Assembly (NCBI GenBank): GCA_964523895.1
Contig: CAZGBJ010000005.1
Coordinates: 1-64,000, forward strand
DNA: 64,000 nucleotides
Direction: 5' to 3'
DNA from: UBA7359 sp964523895
Lineage (GTDB): Bacteria > Pseudomonadota > Gammaproteobacteria > Eutrophobiales > Eutrophobiaceae
Position 1 is the stretch's first letter, and each line of letters begins with the position of its first letter. Below the pieces are notes generated by a model. That model was not told the origin of the DNA, searched no databases, and saw nothing but the letters and a program-made list of their open reading frames with translations. A program made the translations under genes and the position numbers. Of this stretch, positions 34,752 through 42,653 are shown one piece after another.

Positions 34752-35258
34752 TTACTCGCCATTGATACTATTTTCCTGTTGAGTGAATTGATCATTCATA
34801 AGATTCTGCACGCCTTTCGCTTGATCAAACAAATGTTTTATTCCTTCCGGCGAGTAGATATTTGTTGGTAAATCTGTTGAAGGTATTTGTTGTTGTGTCG
34901 ACTTTTCATGAGTGACTTCTTTATCAGACACAGCAGGAATGACATTTGTATCGTTGTTTATTTTTATCGATTCAAAGTCTTGTGTGTTTTCTGGAGGCTT
35001 TTCGCTGGTGTAATGTATGACACCTTTAGTGTCACGCCATTTATATAGATAAGTATTTTCTTCAACCGGCTTTTTTTCTTTAATAACGCTGAATTTATCA
35101 GATAGAGTCTCTGTCAATTTAGATATTTTTATATCTGGCAATGTCGGTTTATTTATAACTATGTCTGGAGTTTTTCCTGTTAATAAGTAGTTTGCATAGC
35201 TACTAAGTCCAAATAAAATTAAAATAACAAAACCTATTTTGAATAAAAACTTTAACAT
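34752..35258 (-). CDS. DUF4124-domain membrane-anchored protein
   Basis: A 168-residue protein with an N-terminal membrane segment (about 4-24). Residues about 68-95 contain 'YLYKWRDTKGVIHYTSEKPPE', the DUF4124 motif common in proteobacterial envelope proteins of unknown role. The rest is polar and probably disordered. The metallo-hydrolase gene lies upstream on the same strand after 25 bp, so the two may be co-transcribed. Confidence 0.82.
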   Translation of the reverse strand: MLKFLFKIGFVILILFGLSSYANYLLTGKTPDIVINKPTLPDIKISKLTETLSDKFSVIKEKKPVEENTYLYKWRDTKGVIHYTSEKPPENTQDFESIKINNDTNVIPAVSDKEVTHEKSTQQQIPSTDLPTNIYSPEGIKHLFDQAKGVQNLMNDQFTQQENSINGE

Positions 35259-35283
35259 GAGATTCGTGACTTATGGATGAGGT

Positions 35284-36183
35284 CTATCCTTTTATACTTT
35301 TATAAATAAATTCAATCCAGCTATTTTGTTTAATAAAACCGGCCTCCCATATTTTTAATGGTGCAGGCAATCCTTTTGCTTGAATTTCTTTCAAACTCAT
35401 GCCGTCATCAACCTTATTTTGTACAAAGGCAATGCTATCTTTCAGCATTTTGTGATATTTGAGTAAATCATTGCGTGTGGATAAAGAGCCATGCCCAGGA
35501 ATTATTTTTATATCTTTTGGAATCATTTCAAGAATGCGAGCAATGTTATTGCTGAATTTTAATACGTTGCCGTTACTGTTTAGATCAACAAAGGGGAACA
35601 TGCCGGCAAAATAATGATCGCCCATATGTATTACATTTGATTCGACGAAATAAACAACGGAGTCTCCATCGGTATGTCCATTTGGAAAATGCATGACTTT
35701 GATCGTCTCATTATTAAAATGAATCGTAATAGACTCAGTAAAAGTGATCACTGGCCAGGCTTCTTTGGCTTGAGCGGGAGATTCACCAAAAATATTTTTC
35801 TGATCTGCCATTAAACGTTTTCTGACATTGTCATGCGCAATAATTGTTGCTTCATTGCTGAATACAGAGTTACCGCCTGTGTGGTCGCCATGCCAGTGAG
35901 TATTAAGAATGAAATTTATTTTTCCGGGAGTGATCTCAGAAAGTGCGGCTTTAATTTTATTCGACATTTCTGAAAATTGATCGTCGACAATTAGTATGCC
36001 ATCTTCACCAGCAGAAACAGCGATATTTCCTCCAGCGAAGCCATTAACGCCTTCGAGCATGTAGATATTATTATTAACTAATGTTGTTTTAAGAGAAATT
36101 TTAGAAAAATCACTTTCTGCATTTGCTTGTGTTGCTAATAAAATAAAAAGCAGGGTGCTTGTAACTATGTTATTAAATCTCAT
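35284..36183 (-). CDS. Periplasmic MBL-fold metallo-hydrolase
   Basis: A 299-residue protein with a signal peptide (1-22, cleavage near 'TQANAES'). The metallo-beta-lactamase metal motif HxHxDH is 'NTHWHGDHTGGN'; further ligands are the His in 'FPNGHTDGD' and the His in 'IIPGHGSL'. It resembles the quinoprotein-relay (SoxH-like) and subclass B-type hydrolases with unknown substrates rather than a true beta-lactamase. 'MGDHYFAGMFPFVDLNSNG' is typical of that group. Same strand as the DUF4124 gene downstream and the 47-residue gene upstream. Confidence 0.9.
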   Translation of the reverse strand: MRFNNIVTSTLLFILLATQANAESDFSKISLKTTLVNNNIYMLEGVNGFAGGNIAVSAGEDGILIVDDQFSEMSNKIKAALSEITPGKINFILNTHWHGDHTGGNSVFSNEATIIAHDNVRKRLMADQKNIFGESPAQAKEAWPVITFTESITIHFNNETIKVMHFPNGHTDGDSVVYFVESNVIHMGDHYFAGMFPFVDLNSNGNVLKFSNNIARILEMIPKDIKIIPGHGSLSTRNDLLKYHKMLKDSIAFVQNKVDDGMSLKEIQAKGLPAPLKIWEAGFIKQNSWIEFIYKSIKG

Positions 36184-36197
36184 CTAATAATCCTTAA

Positions 36198-36341
36198 TTA
36201 TTGTCGCAGTGTTTTTTCCAGATTAATTCCTTCTTCAAGATAATTTGCAGCAATTATTTCAATAGTCTCTGACTCATCAGATTTTATTTCCAGGAATTCG
36301 TAAATTTCGTCACTTATATCAATCGTAATTGTTTTGCTCAT
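36198..36341 (-). CDS. Small protein with RHH-like N-terminus, unknown function
   Basis: 47 residues from the ATG at 36341, chosen because GGGAGGAA lies 5 bases upstream; the longer frame to 36386 has no site. The sequence begins 'MSKTITIDISDEIYEFLEI' and is strongly acidic. It looks like the first strand and helix of antitoxin-type or DNA-binding domains but is too short for certainty. The excellent ribosome binding site makes expression likely. It lies 14 bp before the metallo-hydrolase gene, so it may lead that transcript. Confidence 0.55.
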   Translation of the reverse strand: MSKTITIDISDEIYEFLEIKSDESETIEIIAANYLEEGINLEKTLRQ

Positions 36342-36495
36342 TATATTCCTCCCATAAATACGTATTCGAAATAATAGCTGAATCATTCATGTTTTAGATG
36401 TTTAGTTCATTTATTTTGCAATAGCTGTACGAAAATACACATAGATATATGGATATACATTGTTAATATTATAGTAAATAGTTTTATAATAAAGC

Positions 36496-37320
36496 ATGCT
36501 ATATTTTAGACTCTTAATGGGATTGTCTGTTTGTTTGATATTGACTGCTTGCGGACCATTGGCAGTAGTGAGCGCTGTTGGTACAACTGTAAACAATGCT
36601 GCGTATAATGCAGCTGAAAGAGATCTGAATAATCCACAGCCCAGTCGTAAAGAGCAAGCATTTAAAGTTGCAATCACTAATATGAACCTTGCTATAGAAT
36701 ATATGCGACAAGGGGCATATGAAAATGCACTGGAGAAATTGAATCGTTCGATTTTGGCAAAACCGGATTTCGCTCCCTCTTATAATGTGCTTGGTTTGCT
36801 CCATCAACGGTTAGGTGATTCGGTAAAAGCAGAAGCTTATTTTAAAAAATCAATAAAACTGGATCCTTCTGATTCTTCAACGTATAACAACTATGGCTTG
36901 TTTCTTTGCAATAATGAACGTCTTGACGAAGCAGAAACTCTATTTTTAACTGCAGCAAACAACCCTTTTTATGATACGCCAGAAATCGCATTATCAAATG
37001 CAGGCATATGTTTACTTAATAGTAAACCAAATGTCGGAGAAAATTATTTCAAGCAGGCGTTAAATAAAAATCCTTATTTTACTCATGCCTTAATTCAAAT
37101 GGCGGATATTTCTTATAATAGAAGTGAATATGATTTAGCGCATCAATATTTTGATCGATATAACGGTAATGCTAAACATACGCCTAAAAGCCTTTGGCTG
37201 GGTGTTCGTATTTGTAATGAATTAGGATATAAAGATGATGCTTCCAGTTACGCCTTATTACTACGAAATAAATATCCTGATTCAAAAGAAGCAAGAACAA
37301 TGATGGAATGGGATTTCTAA
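36496..37320 (+). CDS. pilW: Type IV pilus assembly lipoprotein PilW (PilF), TPR protein
   Basis: A 274-residue outer-membrane lipoprotein: signal with lipobox L-T-A-C at Cys19. Residues about 55-270 carry TPR repeats, e.g. 'AIEYMRQGAYENALEKLNRSILAKPDFAPSYNVLGLLHQRLG' followed by 'DPSDSSTYNNYGLFLCNNERLDEAETLF', the pattern of PilW/PilF, the pilotin for secretin PilQ. In most gammaproteobacteria it sits beside rlmN and ispG; here it stands with a Sel1 lipoprotein, and no other pilus gene is visible. It may therefore be a paralogue. Confidence 0.82.
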   Translation: MLYFRLLMGLSVCLILTACGPLAVVSAVGTTVNNAAYNAAERDLNNPQPSRKEQAFKVAITNMNLAIEYMRQGAYENALEKLNRSILAKPDFAPSYNVLGLLHQRLGDSVKAEAYFKKSIKLDPSDSSTYNNYGLFLCNNERLDEAETLFLTAANNPFYDTPEIALSNAGICLLNSKPNVGENYFKQALNKNPYFTHALIQMADISYNRSEYDLAHQYFDRYNGNAKHTPKSLWLGVRICNELGYKDDASSYALLLRNKYPDSKEARTMMEWDF

Positions 37321-37360
37321 AAATTTATTAGTGTTATTTTATATTCATCTTCTAATTTAA

Positions 37361-38269
37361 ATGCGATATTTATTTTTTATACTTTCTTTTATTGTACTTA
37401 CAGCTTGTGGGAAATCAGAGTATGAGACTGCTTTTGATGCGTATCTAGCACGTGATTATGAAACAGCATTCAAAAAAATTTCATCTTTAGCCAATTCTGG
37501 AAATATTAAGGCTCAAAATATTTTTGGTTTAATGCACGAAAGAGCATTAGGTGTAGAACAAAATTATCATGAAGCAGAAAAATGGTATCGTAAAGCGGCA
37601 GAAAAAGGCGTTGCTGAATCTCAAATCAGATTAGCTCAGCTTTATATACAAGGCTTGGGAATAAAAAGAGATTACTGGCAAGCTATGAAGTGGGCTCGTA
37701 AAGCAGCGGTACAAGGAAATTCTGAGGCTGAAGCAAATATTGGATATATGTTTCATGATGGAATAGGCGTTCAACAAGATTACAAGGAAGCCGTTAAATG
37801 GTATCGAAAAGCTGCAGATAAAGGCTGGGTTAGTGCTGAACATGATCTTGGTGTGATGTATGAAAATGGTCGTGGCGTAGATAAAAATGCGACTGTCGCA
37901 ATTGAATGGTATCGAAAAGCGGCAGATAAAGGATACATTGCATCGCAAAGCAACTTGATTAATATCTATCAAAAAAATGTGGGTGTTCCCGAAGGTGATG
38001 CCGAAGCATTAGAGTGGTTTACCAATGCTGCAAAAAATAAACATATTATGGCTCAGTATAAGTTAGGGGCAATGTATTATTCAGGAGAACAAACGGAACA
38101 AGATTATATTAAAGCCTATGCATGGGTTGGGATTGTTGCAGTCTCCGGCTACAAACCGGCAGAACGTTTTCGTGATGAAATTGGGTCTCATTTGAAGCCC
38201 GAAGATCTCAAGCAGGCGCGAATGCTTGCAAAAGAGCTTTGGCAACATTATGGAAGAAAAGAAGAATAA
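37361..38269 (+). CDS. Sel1-repeat lipoprotein
   Basis: A 302-residue lipoprotein: lipobox L-T-A-C with Cys16. The chain is a row of about six Sel1-like repeats of ~36 residues, with repeated elements 'EAEKWYRKAAEKGVAESQIRLA', 'QAMKWARKAAVQGNSEAEANIG', 'EAVKWYRKAADKGWVSAEHDLG' and 'VAIEWYRKAADKGYIASQSNL'. The final repeats are more divergent ('AYAWVGIVAVSGYKPAE'). Sel1 proteins are envelope scaffolds for protein-protein contacts. 40 bp after pilW on the same strand, so probably co-transcribed. Confidence 0.9.
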   Translation: MRYLFFILSFIVLTACGKSEYETAFDAYLARDYETAFKKISSLANSGNIKAQNIFGLMHERALGVEQNYHEAEKWYRKAAEKGVAESQIRLAQLYIQGLGIKRDYWQAMKWARKAAVQGNSEAEANIGYMFHDGIGVQQDYKEAVKWYRKAADKGWVSAEHDLGVMYENGRGVDKNATVAIEWYRKAADKGYIASQSNLINIYQKNVGVPEGDAEALEWFTNAAKNKHIMAQYKLGAMYYSGEQTEQDYIKAYAWVGIVAVSGYKPAERFRDEIGSHLKPEDLKQARMLAKELWQHYGRKEE

Positions 38270-38555
38270 GCATTAGTAATCATAGAATGATTCTCTAAAT
38301 TAAAGGGAACTTTACATTCAATTTCTGCACTAAAGACTTTATTTAACGTGAGACTAGGTATATTTAAGGTGTATTACCCAGGCTAAGTGCTTGACATTTA
38401 TCAAAAAGAGGAAGAATATCGCGCTCCCATGAAAACAAACATTATGACAAAACAGGATTTTATTTGGCACCGCACCTATCTGTGCGGCGTCTATGTGCAC
38501 CTGTGCGTCAGTGGATTTCAATGATTTAATAGTATAAAGATTTAAGCAGTAATCC

Positions 38556-38592
38556 AAAAAGGCCGCAGGTGATAAACCTCCGGCCTTTTTTT
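38556..38592 (+). terminator. Strong intrinsic terminator
   Basis: AAAAAGGCCG (38556-38565) and AGGT pair with ACCT and CGGCCTTTTT (to 38590) around a GATAA loop, with a single C/C mismatch, followed by further T residues. It lies 287 bp after the Sel1 gene, too far to be its simple terminator, which hints at an unannotated transcript ending here. Confidence 0.85.
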
Positions 38593-38603
38593 ATGCTCAT
38601 GGA

Positions 38604-38760
38604 CGCCTACATGGATGTAGGCGGTAGAGCGACGCAGGATGCCAAAGCCGAAAGTGTTTGTCGTTAGACACTTAGTTTTGGAACAAGCGCATGGACGATG
38701 GACACGATTACAGGACGTAATCGGTAGAGTCGAGTCTGGAACAGAGACCGAGGAGTACGA
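38604..38760 (+). repeat. GGA-hairpin dispersed repeat, copy A
   Basis: Successive dyads with AGGA or ATGGA in the loop: CGCCTAC-ATGGAT-GTAGGCG (38604-38623), GC-AGGAT-GC (38634-38642) and CGATTAC-AGGAC-GTAATCG (38705-38723). The linkers GCGGTAGAG and CGGTAGAGTCGAG and the tail GAGACCGAG are shared with the copy at 43782-43935. No coding capacity is credible. The direction is given by comparison with that copy. Confidence 0.75.
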
Positions 38761-38824
38761 AGCGACTGTTTAATAAAGGAAAGCATTAATTTTTAACATT
38801 AACAAAACCGGAGGCTCATACAAA

Positions 38825-38833
38825 ATGAGATAG
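38825..38833 (+). CDS. Possible two-codon leader ORF (Met-Arg-stop)
   Basis: GGAGG (38810-38814) is followed 10 bases later by ATG-AGA-TAG, ending 4 bases before the ATG of the exported protein at 38838. That gene has no other visible ribosome binding site, so it may be translated by re-initiation. AGA minigenes are known to cause peptidyl-tRNA drop-off, but function here is speculative. Confidence 0.35.
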   Translation: MR

Positions 38834-38837
38834 TAAG

Positions 38838-39227
38838 ATGAGAAACGAAAATAGAATTGCCAATTTAATAGTAGGCTTATTATTCATAGCTCAGCCCGTT
38901 ATGGGACAGGGCAATGATTACACTAGTCGTAACTACTTGATACATTCCTGTAAGTTATTCGCTAAAGATGCATATCGGGCAGCGGATAATTATAGTCGTG
39001 GTGTTGTGCTACAGGATGTTCTGGAGTTAATTAATAATGCGCATGTTGCAGACAATATGAAACATCGTGCATTTCAGGCAATTCAATTTGTATGGAAGAA
39101 CCAATTGAATAACTCTGTTCTTGCTTATAGTTTGGCGATGGGTCTTTGTTTGAAACCTAAGAAAGCAATGGCGCCTATAGATGAACCTTATCTAACTTCT
39201 CCTCGAACGAGCAAAGAATTTTTTTAA
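38838..39227 (+). CDS. Small exported protein, unknown function
   Basis: A 129-residue protein with a signal peptide (residues about 1-23, cleavage after 'PVMG'). The mature part is helical: 'SCKLFAKDAYRAADNYSRGVVLQDVLELINN' and 'AFQAIQFVWKNQLNNSVLAYSLAMGLCLKP', with two Cys that could be paired. No family recognised. Its start codon lies 23 bases from the nearest Shine-Dalgarno-like GGAGG, with a two-codon frame in between. A long hairpin and a strong terminator follow at 39263-39360. Confidence 0.65.
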   Translation: MRNENRIANLIVGLLFIAQPVMGQGNDYTSRNYLIHSCKLFAKDAYRAADNYSRGVVLQDVLELINNAHVADNMKHRAFQAIQFVWKNQLNNSVLAYSLAMGLCLKPKKAMAPIDEPYLTSPRTSKEFF

Positions 39228-39262
39228 ATAGTGAAATACTTGAAATAACAGATTGTTTCTCC

Positions 39263-39321
39263 CTTGCTGAATAATATTTCTCTCCTTTTGACTCCCCAAA
39301 AACTGAATATTATTTAGCAAG
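39263..39321 (+). other. Long 16-bp hairpin with CU-rich loop in 3' region
   Basis: CTTGCTGAATAATATT (39263-39278) pairs with AATATTATTTAGCAAG (39306-39321), with one G-U pair. The 27-base loop contains TCTCTCC and CTCCCC. The terminator stem that follows directly begins AGGGGTAGC, so the loop could contact its G-run. It may be the folded 3' end of the preceding mRNA or a processed small RNA. Confidence 0.55.
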
Positions 39322-39325
39322 ACTT

Positions 39326-39360
39326 AGGGGTAGCGGACAAAGTCTGCTACCCCTCTTTTT
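39326..39360 (+). terminator. Strong intrinsic terminator
   Basis: AGGGGTAGC (39326-39334) pairs with GCTACCCCT (39346-39354), extended inside by GAC/GTC around an AAA loop, followed by CTTTTTT. It ends the transcript of the exported protein at 38838. Confidence 0.92.
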
Positions 39361-39490
39361 TATTAGGTTTTAGAATAAATCTTCAATTCAAGATAAAATA
39401 AAGTTCATCAATCTAAACGAATTACTTTAGTTTTATGCTCGACAGCCGACATTAGATAAACCCGTTTTATTTATGCAGAAAGCTAAAAAA

Positions 39491-40657
39491 ATGAACTCTA
39501 TATCACATAAGCTTATTTTTAAATCGTTATTATTAGTCTCTTCTTTCTTAGTTATTTTTTATCATAATGTTGTTTTATCTCAAACTGTAAAAAAAGAGAT
39601 TTGCTTTAATTTTTATATTGTCACAAAAGAAACAAATCAGGATTCAGAATCAATTATTTATGCTAAGCAGAAGAAATTAATCCTGAATCAGTTATCACAA
39701 ACACAGCTTGTCTTTGATAAAAACCTGGAACGACATTGCCCTGAATTTCAGTTTTCAAAAGGTATTGTCAAACAAGTTACATGGGATGAAGCGATTCGCT
39801 TAAGCCAGCCTGTTGATCAAGGTGTTGATGAGCTTTTTGATGATTATCTGTATAGAAAACTAATTGAAGCGAAAGAGAATATTCAGAAAATTGTTACGAA
39901 ACTTAATGGACAAGCAGAAATGGAATATCGTGACTTTTCCAATCTACATGCTGATAGGGCTATTGTTAAAGCTGAAAGTGCATTGCAAAAGCTCATTGCT
40001 CATCGTGAATCGTCAAAAAATACAGATTTTAAAAGCCTGGAAAATTTACAATTAACAATAGAGAGTGCAGTAGAGAAAATTAAATTTCAGTTAGATTCTT
40101 ATGATAAGAAAGATAGTGCTGTTATTTTGAAAAAGATCAGACAAAGGATAAGTGGACATGAACTAGTTGATCAATATAGTGCGCTTAGTTGGCTTGAAGG
40201 AAAGTTAATATTCTGGAATGATATCGAAGCTCAAAATACATCGATTGAGTTGAAAAATTTACTTCGGCATTATCGTACGCCCGAAAATCAATGTTTGGAT
40301 GTCTATGTTATTCCTTCTGGTAAAACCCCATCAAGAACTATTAAGGAAGTTGAGGATAACGGGAAATGGACTGATCGAGGTGGAGCAGCAATGTCATCAA
40401 TATATTTTCCTCGAACGACGGCGGGAAGAGGGCATGCCATCTTATTAACCTATAACGCGAAAAAAACTGAATATCGACTTGCTCATGAATTTGGACATTT
40501 GTTGCTAGGCAAAGGTAATGCCCATGAAGGAAGAAAAGAAAAAGACTTAATGCATGAGAATAGCAGAGGCGGCTCCTATCTAGATGAGATGGAATGTTAC
40601 AAGATCAGTGAAAATGCGATGACATTTTTTAATGATGCACAAGACAGAAAACAATAA
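39491..40657 (+). CDS. Exported metzincin-like zinc metalloprotease, putative
   Basis: 388 residues from the ATG at 39491 (or 39473). An N-terminal hydrophobic segment (about 9-28) acts as a signal. The middle (about 100-250) is charged helical, probably coiled coil. Near the C-terminus is 'AHEFGHLLLGKGNAH' (HExxH plus a further His), followed by 'DLMHENSRGG', which looks like a Met-turn; together these suggest a metzincin-type zinc site. 'AILLTYNAKKTEYRL' precedes it as the edge strand. No family is assigned with certainty. It is probably a periplasmic or secreted peptidase with a helical N-terminal module. Confidence 0.65.
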   Translation: MNSISHKLIFKSLLLVSSFLVIFYHNVVLSQTVKKEICFNFYIVTKETNQDSESIIYAKQKKLILNQLSQTQLVFDKNLERHCPEFQFSKGIVKQVTWDEAIRLSQPVDQGVDELFDDYLYRKLIEAKENIQKIVTKLNGQAEMEYRDFSNLHADRAIVKAESALQKLIAHRESSKNTDFKSLENLQLTIESAVEKIKFQLDSYDKKDSAVILKKIRQRISGHELVDQYSALSWLEGKLIFWNDIEAQNTSIELKNLLRHYRTPENQCLDVYVIPSGKTPSRTIKEVEDNGKWTDRGGAAMSSIYFPRTTAGRGHAILLTYNAKKTEYRLAHEFGHLLLGKGNAHEGRKEKDLMHENSRGGSYLDEMECYKISENAMTFFNDAQDRKQ

Positions 40658-40671
40658 TACTTTTAATGTAA

Positions 40672-40707
40672 GCAAGGTAGAACATCCTAAAGGATGAACT
40701 ACCTTGC
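40672..40707. terminator. Bidirectional terminator between convergent genes
   Basis: GCAAGGTAG (40672-40680) pairs with CTACCTTGC (40699-40707), extended by CATCCT/AGGATG around a short loop. It lies between the metalloprotease gene and the minus-strand gene ending at 40719. Confidence 0.9.
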
Positions 40708-40718
40708 ATATCATTTTA

Positions 40719-41204
40719 TTATTCTGTCAACTGTGCCAAATACGTTTTCGTATTTTGTTGCAGGATATTATTAGTGATGATTTGTATCGGACTTAATGTT
40801 GTCTGCATAGTCGTATTTATCACATTCTTTTGTAATTTATAAGCGCCACGAATTCTTACAGCTTTATGTGGACCCTGTGAAAGTGCAAGTTCAAAGGCAA
40901 GGGCGCAATATTGGTTTGCATATGTTGGGTAATCAGATGCTAAATAACCGATACATAAATTATGATAGGCAATAAGTTTATCTCCTGAACTTAATTTTTT
41001 GTCCAATGCCTGATTAGCATATCGAATACCACGGCTTGCGTGTTTTTTTGACAATTCAATGCTGCTACGGTTTAGTAGCGATGAAGTAGCAGATGTAAAC
41101 CAGGATAGTTCATCCTGACTCTGTCCTTGTTCTGCTAGTGCTATGTTGTATTGAGCCAATGTAAGGATAATAGCTATACTGATGTTGTTTAATATCTGTT
41201 TCAT
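40719..41204 (-). CDS. Exported TPR-like protein, unknown function
   Basis: 161 residues from the ATG at 41204 (the frame opens at 41234). Signal peptide of about 24 residues ('SIAIILTLAQYNIALAEQ'). The mature part shows helical pairs resembling TPRs: 'ASRGIRYANQALDKKLSSGDKLIAYHNLCIGYLASDYPTYANQYCALAFELAL', with Cys in both helices. The C-terminus is Thr/Gln-rich. Family not recognised. It is transcribed divergently from the LysR regulator, with 138 bp between the start codons, so that regulator is a candidate controller. Confidence 0.62.
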   Translation of the reverse strand: MKQILNNISIAIILTLAQYNIALAEQGQSQDELSWFTSATSSLLNRSSIELSKKHASRGIRYANQALDKKLSSGDKLIAYHNLCIGYLASDYPTYANQYCALAFELALSQGPHKAVRIRGAYKLQKNVINTTMQTTLSPIQIITNNILQQNTKTYLAQLTE

Positions 41205-41342
41205 GTCTCTAACCTCATTAATTAGTGAATTCATGCTGTAATTATGCTATATATTTATGAATAGTCTTCATCAATTAATGTTTAATTGATATAAATATAT
41301 GAATAGCTATTATTTTATGCGTAATTTGAGGTATCAATAGAT

Positions 41343-42245
41343 ATGGATTGGAGAGCATTACAAGATGTTGTCGCAGTAGCCCAGACAGGTAGTCTTTCTG
41401 CGGCGGCACGCCATCTGAAAGTGAGCCAACCTACCGTCGGACGTAGGATAGAGCAATTGGAACAACAGATTGGTGCACTGTTATTTAACAGAACGGCGCA
41501 GGGACTATTATTAACGTCGGTAGGAGAAAATATTGTCAATCATGCCCGGCGCATGGAAGAAGAAGCTCTGGCAATAGAACGGGTAGCTACCGGTGCGAAT
41601 AAACAACTTCAGGGCAATGTTCGTATTTCACTTATCGAAGATTTGGGTATTAACTGGATACCAAAAAACTTAAGCGAATTTCATAAACAATATCCAGAGC
41701 TTGCGATTGAAGTCAATATTGATAACCGCAACGTGAATCTACTTCGTCGAGAAGCAGATATTGCTGTTAGATTGGCTAGACCACAACAAGCAGATTTAAT
41801 CTGCCGCAAAGTAGGTATGTTGCACTTTGGTCTGTATGCAAGCCAGGATTATCTTGATGAACATGGCTTGCCTGAACAAAGAACTGATTTAAAAGACCAT
41901 TATCATGTCGGATTTGCTGATGATATGAGACATGCTCCTCAAGTAAAAAAACTGGAATCGATATTCACTCAGGGACATATTCGTCATCGTTCGAATAGTC
42001 ACATGGAAATTATTGAAGCAACACGTGCGGGTATAGGCTGTGGTGCACTTTGTTGTTTTATCGCAGATAAAGATCCACTATTAAGACGTGTATTAAGTAA
42101 AGATATCGATTATGCGCGTGAAATTTGGTTGGTTACTCATGCAGAAATAAAGAGTAATGCACGGATTAAAACCGTATTTGATTTTCTCGGTAAAGCACTT
42201 GAACAAGATGCAGATAGTTTAAAAGGGATAACTGATGTTAGTTGA
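41343..42245 (+). CDS. LysR-family transcriptional regulator
   Basis: A 300-residue regulator with the standard LysR layout. The N-terminal winged helix-turn-helix ('MDWRALQDVVAVAQTGSLSAAARHLKVSQPTVGRRIEQLEQQIGALLFNR', residues 1-60) is followed by a linker helix and the periplasmic-binding-like effector domain ('NVRISLIEDLGINWIPKNLSEFHKQYPEL'). 'ATRAGIGCGALCCFIAD' has three Cys near the effector site, which is unusual and could allow redox or metal sensing (inference). The divergent exported TPR-like gene is the obvious candidate target. Confidence 0.92.
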   Translation: MDWRALQDVVAVAQTGSLSAAARHLKVSQPTVGRRIEQLEQQIGALLFNRTAQGLLLTSVGENIVNHARRMEEEALAIERVATGANKQLQGNVRISLIEDLGINWIPKNLSEFHKQYPELAIEVNIDNRNVNLLRREADIAVRLARPQQADLICRKVGMLHFGLYASQDYLDEHGLPEQRTDLKDHYHVGFADDMRHAPQVKKLESIFTQGHIRHRSNSHMEIIEATRAGIGCGALCCFIADKDPLLRRVLSKDIDYAREIWLVTHAEIKSNARIKTVFDFLGKALEQDADSLKGITDVS

Positions 42246-42303
42246 GCATGCAAACTAATACAGATGCTCTTAATTCTAATAACATGGACTATACTTGTTC
42301 AAT

Positions 42304-42621
42304 ATGACTCTGCGAAAACTCATTATATTAACACTTTGTCTTTTTCTTTATGGCTGCAGTGATTACGAAACAGGCTATAAAGATGGTTATGCAGAACAGG
42401 AGAAAAAACAATGGATCGTATTTGGCAGAGATAGATATCTCAAAGGATATGATTCAGGACAAGCAGAGAAATTTCAGGACGACTGGGTTTTTGAAAATCC
42501 CGTTGAGGAAAGTTTGCTACATTGTCCTTCTATTATCTATCGCGCTGATCCACTCATGTTTTTACCACCTGAATATAAAAGGATTGCGCCAGACATTTAT
42601 CAAATAGAGAACTATAATTAA
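42304..42621 (+). CDS. Small lipoprotein, unknown function
   Basis: 105 residues from the ATG at 42304. The lipoprotein signal has the lipobox L-Y-G-C ('LFLYGCSDYE'). The mature start repeats 'GYKDGYAEQEKK' and 'GYDSGQAEKFQ', a GY-x-x-G-x-A-E pattern typical of short lipoproteins with glycine-zipper-like repeats. No assigned function. It begins a group of four small same-strand genes (to 43761). Confidence 0.65.
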   Translation: MTLRKLIILTLCLFLYGCSDYETGYKDGYAEQEKKQWIVFGRDRYLKGYDSGQAEKFQDDWVFENPVEESLLHCPSIIYRADPLMFLPPEYKRIAPDIYQIENYN

Positions 42622-42653
42622 TATCAACTTATTTTACTTCGAGGTGAAATGTA

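Larger units (their letters stand above)
38270..38837. other. Long intergenic region with terminator and structured repeat
   Basis: 568 bp without a convincing gene; a 67-codon minus-strand frame at 38354-38557 has no site and no family features. From left to right: a hairpin CCGCAC-ctatct-GTGCGG (38468-38485), a GTGCAC/GTGC segment just after it, a strong terminator (38556-38592), the GGA-hairpin repeat (38604-38760), and a two-codon ATG-AGA-TAG frame behind a GGAGG site (38810-38833). The left part may encode a small RNA ending at the terminator. Confidence 0.55.

Noticed and set aside
35284..36183. Beta-lactamase resistance gene
   Set aside because: The metal motif is shared by many MBL-fold hydrolases, and the sequence looks closer to SoxH-like periplasmic hydrolases; no evidence for drug hydrolysis.
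38354..38557. 67-codon minus-strand frame in the long intergenic region
   Set aside because: No ribosome binding site and no recognisable family, and it lies over the hairpins of a likely RNA region.
38630..38660. c-di-GMP (GEMM) riboswitch, suggested by GACGCAGGATGCCAAAGCC
   Set aside because: Only a loose match to the GEMM core; the conserved GGxCAAA and tetraloop-receptor parts are missing and the sequence is explained by the repeat family.
38604..38760. CRISPR-like array
   Set aside because: Repeated short motifs are present, but they are palindromic hairpins of unequal spacing without unique spacers or cas genes.
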